Positions 33,305 to 41,130 of a stretch of DNA of 64,000 nucleotides are shown here, in pieces. The stretch is from Phenylobacterium deserti (GTDB lineage: Bacteria; Pseudomonadota; Alphaproteobacteria; Caulobacterales; Caulobacteraceae). The stretch is from positions 27,512 through 91,511 of the forward strand of contig CALQQB010000009.1 in assembly GCA_943332615.1 (NCBI GenBank), read 5' to 3'. The position numbers and the translations under genes are program-made. Position 1 is the first letter of the stretch; the number at the start of each line of letters is the position of its first letter. The notes under the pieces were generated by a model. That model was not told the origin of the DNA. It did no database searches and saw nothing but the letters and a program-made list of their open reading frames with translations.

Positions 33305-34100
33305 ACTTGCCCGGCCGCTTCTCCCGGAAGGCGGCCACCCCCTCGCGGAAGTCCTGGCTGGAGGTCGCCAGCAGGTACTGGTCGCGGTCCATGAAGGCGG
33401 CGGCGTTGGCGGTCGCGTAGGCGGTGGCGTTCACCGACTCCTTGGTCATCCGAACGGGGATCGGCGGCAGCGCCGCCACCTTGGCGGCCCAGCGTCGCGC
33501 CGCCTCAAGCGCCGAGCCCTTGGCCACGGCTTCATCGGCCATGCCCCAGTCAAGGCACTGCTGCGTCTCGACCGCCTCGCCGAACATCACGAACTGCTTG
33601 GCGCGCGAGGGGCCGGCCAGGGCGACGATGCGCGGGATGCTGCGCCAGCTCATGTTGATGCCCAGGGGCACTTCCGGCAGGCGCAGATAGGCGCCCTCGC
33701 CCATCACCCGGAAATCGCAGGCGACCACCAACGCCGCGCCGCCGCCGATGCAATAGCCCTCGATGGCGGCGATGGTGACCGCCTCGATCTCTTCCCAGGC
33801 CCGACACATGTCGGGGCCGGCCATGACCGCGCGGCGGCTCTCGATCAGGCTCGGCTGCGAGGCGCGCATCTGGCTGGAGGAGATATCGGCGCCGGCCGAG
33901 AAGTAGTTGTCGGTTCCGGTCAGGATCACCGCGCGCACGTCCGTGCGCAGGCGCAGCAGTCGGGCGACCTCTGTCAGCTCCTCCATCAGCTCGCCGTTCA
34001 GCGCGTTGCGCGCCTCGGTCCGGGCCAGGGTGACCTCGACGATGTCGCCGGAGCGGCCGACGCGGATCAGCCGCCACGCATGATCGAACAGCTTGTCCAT
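33291..34100 (-). CDS. Crotonase-family protein
   Basis: 269 residues from ATG 34100 (AGAGGG upstream). Crotonase motifs are LARTEARNALNGELMEEL, NYFSAGADISSS and EGYCIGGGAALVVACDFR. The first catalytic Glu is retained in RLPEVPLGI; the second position appears to be Gln (RAKQFVMFG). Hydratase or isomerase activity is possible. It converges on the secreted protein gene, overlapping it by 14 bases. Confidence 0.9.
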   Translation of the reverse strand: MDKLFDHAWRLIRVGRSGDIVEVTLARTEARNALNGELMEELTEVARLLRLRTDVRAVILTGTDNYFSAGADISSSQMRASQPSLIESRRAVMAGPDMCRAWEEIEAVTIAAIEGYCIGGGAALVVACDFRVMGEGAYLRLPEVPLGINMSWRSIPRIVALAGPSRAKQFVMFGEAVETQQCLDWGMADEAVAKGSALEAARRWAAKVAALPPIPVRMTKESVNATAYATANAAAFMDRDQYLLATSSQDFREGVAAFREKRPGKFTGS

Positions 34101-34154
34101 GGTCCAGCCCTCTCGCGATTGCGGCGGCATCTTGGAACGGCCGGCTTCGTCAGC

Positions 34155-34751
34155 CTAGGGTTCCTTCCCAATCTTGGGGAAAGTCGGGATCCAGGACTTC
34201 TTCTTTTTCACCGGCCGGTCGCTGGCGGGCAGCTCGATGACATCCGTCGCCTTCGCAACCGGGGTGGCGGGGGCAGCCTCGCCGGTCGCGGTCGCCTTCT
34301 GCAGCCCCATGTCCCGGTCGCAGCGGTCGTCGCGCTTGCCGGTCTCGACCACGGTCACGGTCAGCACGTCCCCTCGGCCGGGCTTGTGGGTGTCGACCAG
34401 GGCGATGACGGCGCGGCGGCTGGGCAGGTTGCAGAACACCTCACGCGAGGCGAACAGCCCTGGCTCCCAGGCGGTGCGGGCGGGCGCGAAGACCTCGGTA
34501 CGGCGCTTGATCGCGGTGAGCACAGCGTCGCGGATCACCACCGGCTCCCCTGCCCAGACCGACACTGTGCAGGTCGGTTCGCCGGGCTTGCGGTAGATGG
34601 CGACATCGTCGCCCTGGATGGTCTGCACGGGCGCCCCGTCGAACACCGCCGACAGGCAGGCCGCCGTGGCGGAACGGGCCTCCTGCACGGGGTCCGCGTG
34701 AGCCGCGAGGGCCGGGACAAGCAGCAGGGTAGACAGAGCTAGAGTGCGCAT
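34155..34751 (-). CDS. Secreted hypothetical protein
   Basis: About 198 residues from ATG 34751 (ACGGAGG three bases from the start). A Sec signal peptide (MRTLALSTLLLVPALAAHAD) is followed by a domain with five or six Cys residues, enough for disulfides in the periplasm, and a Lys-rich C-terminal tail (KKKKSWIPTFPK). No family recognised. It lies downstream of ppc on the same strand, 52 bases on. Confidence 0.75.
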   Translation of the reverse strand: MRTLALSTLLLVPALAAHADPVQEARSATAACLSAVFDGAPVQTIQGDDVAIYRKPGEPTCTVSVWAGEPVVIRDAVLTAIKRRTEVFAPARTAWEPGLFASREVFCNLPSRRAVIALVDTHKPGRGDVLTVTVVETGKRDDRCDRDMGLQKATATGEAAPATPVAKATDVIELPASDRPVKKKKSWIPTFPKIGKEP

Positions 34752-34803
34752 GAGCCTCCGTTCGCGCAGCATCGCGGCGGGGATGTGGCGTGGGCCCAAC
34801 GTC

Positions 34804-37461
34804 TCACCCCGTATTCCGCAGCCCCGACGCCACGCCCGCGACGGTGAGTTGGATCGCCAGTTTAAGCTGCGGGTCGTTGTCGCCGGCGCGGCGGCGCGCC
34901 AGGAGTTCGACCTGCAGGTGGTTCAGCGGGTCCACGACCTCGGCGGCCAGGGCCACCGACTCGGCCATCCGCGGGTGGTTGTCGAGCAGCCGCTCGCCGC
35001 CGCGGATCGCCAGCACCAGTTCGCAGGCCCGGGCATGTTCGGCGCGGATGGTCTCGAAGATCGCGCGGCTGGCGGGGTTGGGGCAAAGGGCGGCATATTT
35101 GGCGGCGATCGCCATGTCGGACTGCGCCAGCGCCACCTCCATGTTCGACAGCATGCCGGCGAACACCTGATCGTCGAGAATGGTCTTCAGGTCGTCGGCG
35201 CAGAGCCCCGCCCGCGCGGCGCCTCCGGCGAAGCCGTACCAAGCCGGCAGCATGACGCGCGCCTGCGACCAGCTGAACACCCAGGGGATGGCGCGCAGGT
35301 CCTCGATCCGGCGGCTGGCGGTGCGCGAGGCCGGGCGGCTGCCGATGTTGAGGCCGACGATCTCGGCGATCGGGGTGGCGGCCCAGAAGAAGTCCTCGAA
35401 ATCCGGGTTGTCGTAGACCAGGGCGCGGTAGGCGGCGAAGGAGGCGTGGCTGAGCGTCTCCAGCAGGTCCGCGCAGCCGTCGATGCCGGCCGGTTCGTCG
35501 GTGCGTGCGCTGGCCATCAGGGCCGCGGCGGCCAGGCTCTCCAGGTTGCGCACCGCCGTCGCCTGGTCTCCGAACCGCCGTGAGATCATCTCGCCCTGCT
35601 CGGTCAGGCGGATGCGGCCCTTCACCGTGCCGGGCGGCTGGGCCATCACCGCCTGCGCGGCCGGTCCGCCGCCCCGCCCCACCGAGCCGCCACGGCCGTG
35701 GAAGTACCAGAGGTCGATGCCCTGCTGCCGCGCCTGCGCCGACAGCACCGAGGCGGCCTTGGCGACGTTGTGTCGGGAGGCGACATAGCCGCCGTCCTTG
35801 TTCGAGTCCGAATAGCCCAGCATCACCTCGCGCCATTCGACCTCGCCGAACAGGGCAGGCGGCAGCGGCAGGGCCAGCCATTGGCGCAGCAGTTCCGGCC
35901 CATGCTCCAGGTCGCCGATGGTCTCCAGCAGCGGCGTGATGCGCAGCGCGCTGCGGCCGGCGCGCCCGCCCTGCACCAGGCCAGCCTGCTTCAGTAGCAC
36001 CAGCGGCTCCAGGATGTCCGACAGGCTGGCGGTCTTGGAGATGATGTAGCTGGACAGCGACCGTTCGCCGTAGAGCCGCACCACCTCCGCGGCGGCATCC
36101 AGGGTCGAAAGTTCGCGCGCCGTCTCCTCGCTGTAGTCCAGGAACGGCGAACGCAGCGGCCGGTCGTGGCTGAGCTCCTTGGAAAGCACGCGGACCCGCT
36201 CGGCCTCGTCGGAGCCCAGGTAGTCGATGTTCACCCCGGCGCGGACATAGAGCTCATGGATCATCCGCTCATGAACGTCGGCGTTCTGGCGCAGGTCCAG
36301 CGCCAGCAGGTGGAAGCCGCAGGCCTTGGCCACCGCGATCAGGGTGCGCAGCCGGCCGCCCACCACCCGCTCGCCCAGGTGCTGTCGGATCGACTGGCGG
36401 ACGGTCTCCAGGTCCGCCACGAAGTCGGCGGCGCTGGCGTAGGGCGTCGTGCCGCCCCAGTTCCCGCCGGCGATCCTGTCGGCCGTCGCGGCCAGCCGCT
36501 CCCAGATCTCCTGCAGCGCCTCGCGATAGGGTTCCCCCTGGCGGCGGCCTTCCGCATCAACCGTGGCGTCGGCCAAGGTGATGACACCGGCGCTGGCGAC
36601 CACCAGTTCGTCGCTCACCGCCATGTCGAACCACAGGCGGCGCACCTCGTCGGAATAGTGGTTGAGGATCAGCCGGGCCTGGGAGCGCAGCGCCAACCTC
36701 AGGGTCTCGCCGGTGACGCCAGGATGACCGTCGCGGTCGCCGCCCAGCCAGGAGCCGAGCCGCAGAGGCGTCGCCGTCTCGAACCGCTCGCTCCAGCCGT
36801 CGTAGATCTCCGACAGGGCCGGCAGGATGGAGCTGCGCACGATGGCCAGGGTGTTGCGGATCTCGTCGGCGGGGGTGATCCGCTCGGGCCGATGCATCCG
36901 CGCCTTCCAGAGCAGCGCCATGGCCCGGAACAGGTCGTCCTTCAGCCGTTTCTGCGCGGCGGGCGTCAGGTCCGGATCGGCTCGGCGCGCCATCAGGTCG
37001 GCGATCTCGGCCTCGCGCTCCACCACGGCGCGGCGGCGGACCTCGGTGGGGTGGGCAGTGAACACCGGCGCCACGATCATCTTCGGCACGATGCGGCCGG
37101 CGACCTTGGCGCCCACGCGCTCGGCGGCCTCGACGAGGGTGGCCGGCAGGTCGCCCTGCCCGGCCTCCGCGGCCTGCCGGCCGGCCACATCCTCCCCCAG
37201 GCTGAGCAGCATGCAGGCGCAGGTGAAGGCGCGGGCCAGGTAAACCGCCTGGTCGGGCCGCAGGCCGTGGAACAGCGCCTCCAGCGCCTCCTCGTCATCC
37301 GCCTGGGCCACATCCTGGGCCCGCTTGACCAGGGCGGCGGCGTCCTCGCCGTCGAGGTAGCGGATCACTTCGGCGAGCAGGGATTCCAGGTAGTGGACAG
37401 CTTCGCCAGCGCCGGGCGCGCTGCCTGTGGACCCGTCGGGCGCGACTTTCATGTCCATCAT
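34804..37461 (-). CDS. ppc: Phosphoenolpyruvate carboxylase
   Basis: 885 residues, normal length. It carries the key signatures: VFTAHPTEVRRR (catalytic His region), FHGRGGSVGRGGGP, GYSDSNKDGG, and the conserved C-terminus ending LRNTG. It carboxylates PEP to oxaloacetate with bicarbonate, refilling the TCA cycle. In a cell living on CoA-derived acids this anaplerotic step would need tight control; no regulatory site is visible. The 217 bases upstream of ppc contain no confident gene, though a plus-strand tail (MPREAIVNRIATSGFQDRF) may be a remnant. Confidence 0.97.
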   Translation of the reverse strand: MMDMKVAPDGSTGSAPGAGEAVHYLESLLAEVIRYLDGEDAAALVKRAQDVAQADDEEALEALFHGLRPDQAVYLARAFTCACMLLSLGEDVAGRQAAEAGQGDLPATLVEAAERVGAKVAGRIVPKMIVAPVFTAHPTEVRRRAVVEREAEIADLMARRADPDLTPAAQKRLKDDLFRAMALLWKARMHRPERITPADEIRNTLAIVRSSILPALSEIYDGWSERFETATPLRLGSWLGGDRDGHPGVTGETLRLALRSQARLILNHYSDEVRRLWFDMAVSDELVVASAGVITLADATVDAEGRRQGEPYREALQEIWERLAATADRIAGGNWGGTTPYASAADFVADLETVRQSIRQHLGERVVGGRLRTLIAVAKACGFHLLALDLRQNADVHERMIHELYVRAGVNIDYLGSDEAERVRVLSKELSHDRPLRSPFLDYSEETARELSTLDAAAEVVRLYGERSLSSYIISKTASLSDILEPLVLLKQAGLVQGGRAGRSALRITPLLETIGDLEHGPELLRQWLALPLPPALFGEVEWREVMLGYSDSNKDGGYVASRHNVAKAASVLSAQARQQGIDLWYFHGRGGSVGRGGGPAAQAVMAQPPGTVKGRIRLTEQGEMISRRFGDQATAVRNLESLAAAALMASARTDEPAGIDGCADLLETLSHASFAAYRALVYDNPDFEDFFWAATPIAEIVGLNIGSRPASRTASRRIEDLRAIPWVFSWSQARVMLPAWYGFAGGAARAGLCADDLKTILDDQVFAGMLSNMEVALAQSDMAIAAKYAALCPNPASRAIFETIRAEHARACELVLAIRGGERLLDNHPRMAESVALAAEVVDPLNHLQVELLARRRAGDNDPQLKLAIQLTVAGVASGLRNTG

Positions 37462-37678
37462 CGGCCCGTCTCCGCTGCGCCCAGGTGCAGCATAGCGAAA
37501 GCCGTCCAGCCGTCAGCCAGGATCGCGCCATGGAAGGCCGGCCATTTGGCGCGGCGCCCCGGCCGCCATGCCCCGCGAGGCGATCGTCAACCGGATCGCC
37601 ACCTCCGGCTTCCAGGACCGCTTCGTCACCGGCGTCGGCGCCCTGCGCGCGGCCAAGGTCCGCCTCTGAGGCAGCCCC

Positions 37679-38119
37679 CTACAGCGGCAGCACCGTCCCC
37701 TTCGGCGGCGGCGGGATGTAGGCCTTGTGGCACCCGTTGCAGCTGTCGTAGACGCGACCGCCGATCTCGAAGGCCTTCTCGACGTCCTTGGCTTTCGCGG
37801 CCGCCTCGCCCTCCTTGCCGGTGGCGATCATCAGGTCGGCGAAGGCGTTCCACGGGGCGCCGCGGGTGTATTTCTTGAGTTCCTCGCCGGAGGTCTGCAG
37901 CGCGTGCGCGCCCTTGACCGCCTCGGCCCAGCGGATCTTCGCCTCGGCCTTGCTCTCGTCTTCCGGCGGGTCGTTGCCACCGGCCCAGAAGGCCAGCGCG
38001 CCCGGGTTCACCTCAGCCGCCATGATTTTCTGCACCGGCGGGTCATGGTTCACCACCTGGGCCAGCGCCGCCCCTCCGGCGAGAACCAGGGTCGCAACAA
38101 GCAGCAGGCGTAGGCGCAT
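37679..38119 (-). CDS. Class II c-type cytochrome (cytochrome c'-like)
   Basis: 146 residues with a Sec signal peptide (MRLRLLLVATLVLAGGAALAQ) and one haem site, CNGCH, close to the C-terminus. This placement and the helical, Ala/Lys/Glu-rich body are typical of four-helix-bundle class II cytochromes c. It probably acts in the periplasm in electron transfer or gas binding. It does not appear to be in an operon. Confidence 0.88.
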   Translation of the reverse strand: MRLRLLLVATLVLAGGAALAQVVNHDPPVQKIMAAEVNPGALAFWAGGNDPPEDESKAEAKIRWAEAVKGAHALQTSGEELKKYTRGAPWNAFADLMIATGKEGEAAAKAKDVEKAFEIGGRVYDSCNGCHKAYIPPPPKGTVLPL

Positions 38120-38199
38120 CGGGACTCTCCGGATCAGGCGCGTAGCCTAGGGCCTGTTGGACGACATCGCGAGGGCAAGACGGCAGTGGCAAATCGGAC

Positions 38200-38889
38200 C
38201 TAAGATAGCGCGAAGTCCACCGCCGCCTCGGCATGGGCCACGGCGGTGTCAACGGTCGGCAACGGCATGTCGGCCGGGTCCAGCAGCAGGCCGATCTCGG
38301 TGCAGCCGAAGATGATGCCGTCGGCGCCGGCCGCCTGGCCGCGGGCGATGATACCCAGCACCTCGGCCCGGGACTCGGCGCGGATCACGCCCTGGCAGAG
38401 CTCGTCGTAGATGATGGCGTGCAGCCGGTCGCGATCGGCCTTCTCCGGCGTCAGCGCCGGCAGACCCAGCTCGGCCAGGCGGTCGCGGTAGAAGGCCTTC
38501 TCCATCGTGAACCGCGTCGCCAGCAGCAGCGGCCGGGCCACGCCCCGGGCCTTCAGCGCACCGGCAGTGGCGTCGGCGATGTGGATCACCGGGACGGCGA
38601 CGGCGGCGCGGATGTGCGGGACGTTCAGGTGCATGGTGTTGGCGCAGATCACGATCGCCTCGGCGCCGGCCGCCTCCAGCTTCCGCGCCGCGTCGGCCAG
38701 GAGGGCGCCGGTGGCCTCCCAGTCCTCCCTGGCTTGCAGTTCGGCGACCGGCGCGAAGTCCACCGACCACAGGATCAGCTCGCACGAGTGCAGCCCGCCC
38801 AGCCGCTCGCGCACCAGGCGGGTCAGCTGCTGATAGTAGACGGTCGTGCTCTCAGCGCTGATCCCGCCGATCAGGCCCAGGATGCGCAT
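38200..38889 (-). CDS. Aspartate/glutamate racemase family protein
   Basis: 229 residues with the two cysteine motifs of PLP-independent racemases: CANTMH (about residue 82) and FGCTEI (about 195), plus the N-terminal GLIGGISAESTTVYY. It interconverts L- and D-aspartate or glutamate, or a related amino acid. Its ATG overlaps the ilvD stop (TGATG), so the genes are translationally coupled, an uncommon pairing. Confidence 0.93.
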   Translation of the reverse strand: MRILGLIGGISAESTTVYYQQLTRLVRERLGGLHSCELILWSVDFAPVAELQAREDWEATGALLADAARKLEAAGAEAIVICANTMHLNVPHIRAAVAVPVIHIADATAGALKARGVARPLLLATRFTMEKAFYRDRLAELGLPALTPEKADRDRLHAIIYDELCQGVIRAESRAEVLGIIARGQAAGADGIIFGCTEIGLLLDPADMPLPTVDTAVAHAEAAVDFALS

Positions 38890-40619
38890 CAGATATCGGC
38901 GTACATGTGAGTCTCGGCCGCGCCGCCCGGGTGGGTGGTGGCGCCCAGGTGGGCCGGGCCGACGCCCTTGGCGAACTTCCAGAGCGCGCCGGACTGGTAG
39001 TTGGTGCTGCGCGGCGTCCAGGCGGCCTTGCGGCGCGCCAGTTCGTCGGCCGGGACCTCCAGCTCGATCGTGCCGACATCGGCGTCGATGGCGATGATGT
39101 CGCCGTCCTGGACCAGGCCGATCGGCCCGCCGTCCGCCGCCTCAGGCCCCACATGGCCGATGCAGAGGCCCCGCGTGGCGCCCGAGAACCGGCCATCGGT
39201 GATCAGCGCGATGTTCTCCACGCCCTGGCCATAGATCGCCGCGGTGGTAGACAGCATCTCCCGCATCCCGGGCCCGCCCTTCGGCCCTTCGTAGCGGATG
39301 ACCAGGACATCGCCTTCCTTGTACTGGCGCGCCTCGACGGCGGCGAAGCAGGCCTCCTCGCCGTCGAACACCCGGGCCGGGCCGCGGTGTCTGGTGTGCT
39401 TCAGGCCCGCGACCTTCACGATCGCGCCATCCGGGGCCAGCGAGCCCCAGAGGCCGACGACGCCGCCGGTGGTCGACAGCGGGTTGGAGACCGGCCGGAT
39501 CACGTCCTGGGTATCGTCCCAGACCACACCCTGGAGGTTCTCGGCCATGGTCTTGCCGGTCACCGTCATGCAGTCGCCGTGGATCAGGCCCGCGTCGAAC
39601 AGGGTGCGCAGCAGCATCGGCATGCCGCCCGCCTCGCCCATCTTCTTGGCCGGGTATCGCCCGCCGGGCATCAGGTCGGCCAGGTAGGGCGTGCGCTTCA
39701 TGATCTCGGCGACGTCGCGCAGGGTGAAGCTGATCCCCGCCTCATGGGCCATGGCCGGAAGGTGCAGGCCGCCGTTGGTGGAGCCGCCGGTGGCCGCGAC
39801 CACGACGGCGGCGTTCTCGAAGGCCTCGCGGGTGCAGATATCGCGGGGGCGGATGTTGCGTTCGATCAGCGCCATGACCGCCTCGCCGGTGGCCTCGGCG
39901 TACCTATCGCGGTCGAGGTAGGGCGCGGGCAGGGCCGATGACAGCGGCAGGGCCAAGCCGATCGCCTCCGAAACGCAGGCCATGGTGTTGGCGGTGTACT
40001 GGCCGCCGCACGCGCCCTCTCCCGGACAGGCGTGCTGTTCCAGGTCGCACAGGTCTTCCAGGCTCATCTCTCCGGCCGAGTGCTTGCCGACGCCTTCGAA
40101 GACATCCTGAACGGTGACGTCGCGGTCGTGCCACCGGCCGGGAAGGATCGAGCCGCCGTAGATGAAGGCGGCCGGCACGTTCAGCCGCAGCATCGCCATC
40201 ATCATGCCCGGCAGGGATTTGTCGCAGCCGGCGACGCCGACCAGGGCGTCATAGCTGTGGCCGCGGATCGAGAGTTCTACCGAGTCGGCGATCACTTCGC
40301 GGCTGACCAGGGACGAGCGCATGCCCTCGTGGCCCATGGCGATGCCATCGGTGACGGTGATGGTGCAGAATTCGCGCGGCGTGCCCCCGGCCCGCTTCAC
40401 ACCCTCAGCCGCCGCATGGGCCTGGCGCATCAGCGCGGTGTTGCAGGGCGCCGACTCGTTCCAGCACGACGCCACGCCCACGAAGGGCTGGGCGATCTCG
40501 CGGGTGCCGAGGCCCATGGCGAACAGGTACGACCGGTGCGGCGCCCGCGAGGGGCCTTCGGTTGTGTGGCGGCTGGGCAGCCGGGACTTGTCCCAGGATC
40601 CGTCCGGCTTGCGATGCAT
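38889..40619 (-). CDS. ilvD: Dihydroxy-acid dehydratase
   Basis: 576 residues of the IlvD/Edd family with iron-sulfur cysteines in SCWNESAPCN, VAGCDKSLPG and GACGGQYTANTM, and the block RSSLVSREVIADSVELSIRGHSYDALVG. It dehydrates 2,3-dihydroxy acids to 2-oxoacids in valine and isoleucine synthesis. Some homologues act on sugar acids, but the sequence looks like the branched-chain type. GGGAGGG is about eight bases before the ATG. It is coupled to the racemase gene. Upstream lies a 511-bp gap before the TBDR tandem. Confidence 0.93.
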   Translation of the reverse strand: MHRKPDGSWDKSRLPSRHTTEGPSRAPHRSYLFAMGLGTREIAQPFVGVASCWNESAPCNTALMRQAHAAAEGVKRAGGTPREFCTITVTDGIAMGHEGMRSSLVSREVIADSVELSIRGHSYDALVGVAGCDKSLPGMMMAMLRLNVPAAFIYGGSILPGRWHDRDVTVQDVFEGVGKHSAGEMSLEDLCDLEQHACPGEGACGGQYTANTMACVSEAIGLALPLSSALPAPYLDRDRYAEATGEAVMALIERNIRPRDICTREAFENAAVVVAATGGSTNGGLHLPAMAHEAGISFTLRDVAEIMKRTPYLADLMPGGRYPAKKMGEAGGMPMLLRTLFDAGLIHGDCMTVTGKTMAENLQGVVWDDTQDVIRPVSNPLSTTGGVVGLWGSLAPDGAIVKVAGLKHTRHRGPARVFDGEEACFAAVEARQYKEGDVLVIRYEGPKGGPGMREMLSTTAAIYGQGVENIALITDGRFSGATRGLCIGHVGPEAADGGPIGLVQDGDIIAIDADVGTIELEVPADELARRKAAWTPRSTNYQSGALWKFAKGVGPAHLGATTHPGGAAETHMYADI

Positions 40620-40870
40620 GTGAAGGCCCTCCCGTCGTGTCGAGGGTTCTCTCTAAGGTCGGTGTCGCCGAGACGGAAGAGGCGAGCGGCGGCGGGGTCG
40701 CGAACTCTACCTTTGCATGTATTCGAGCTCGCCTTGGGGTTTGTGCTGCACCGCCGAGACCCGAGATCTTTGAACCAGCGTATTTTCCTTGCGCTGCAAG
40801 CATTCGGCGCCGCCTCGCAGGTGCGAATAGCTGTGGTCACATGGCGAAATTCCGGCCGGAACGAACAAAT

Positions 40871-40893
40871 AAGGCGCGCCATCGGCGCGCCTT
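40871..40893. terminator. Orphan perfect hairpin
   Basis: aaggcgcgcc-atc-ggcgcgcctt, a 10-bp perfect stem with a 3-base loop. Read on the minus strand it is followed by atttgtt, a weak T-run; on the plus strand by gaggttgttt. No gene ends here on either strand, so what it would terminate is unclear. Confidence 0.5.
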
Positions 40894-41091
40894 GAGGTTG
40901 TTTATTGGGATGAACAAAGTCAGTGACAACGTGACCTTTGCTCAAATCTGACCCTACGGCAAGCCATTTAGCAGCGGATTATTTTACCTTCCGTAGCGTC
41001 CAACTGAGTCTTATTTAGTTATCAGTGTTCACTTACGGCATTTGCGTTGACGACCTCTCTAACCTGCTTCAGCGTGCTGGATAAGCGCAGG

Positions 41092-41130
41092 CAATAGCGC
41101 TCATCCAGCTGCGGGGAGGCAGCCGACATC
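41092..41130 (+). promoter_or_regulatory. Conserved 5' leader of the first tandem TBDR
   Basis: The last 40 bases before the start share aagcgca-N3-aatagcgctca and tgcggggaggcag with the leader of the second receptor (from about 44159). The ggggagg part is the Shine-Dalgarno. The rest may be a binding site or an mRNA element shared by both genes. Confidence 0.55.

Larger units (their letters stand above)
40620..41130. other. Divergent intergenic region of 511 bp between ilvD and the TBDR tandem
   Basis: No credible gene is seen on either strand. The region has a perfect 10-bp hairpin at 40871-40893 and the TBDR leader at its right end. A TTGACG hexamer near 41047 could be a -35 element for the receptor gene; the corresponding position before the second receptor also has gcgttgacg. 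AT content is higher than in flanking genes, as expected for a promoter region. Confidence 0.6.

Noticed and set aside
37568-37669. Plus-strand tail MPREAIVNRIATSGFQDRF... as a gene
   Set aside because: Only 33 codons, no upstream body in the same frame and no ribosome binding site; at most a remnant.
36166-37878. 570-residue plus-strand ORF opposite ppc
   Set aside because: Antisense to phosphoenolpyruvate carboxylase, whose catalytic motifs are intact.
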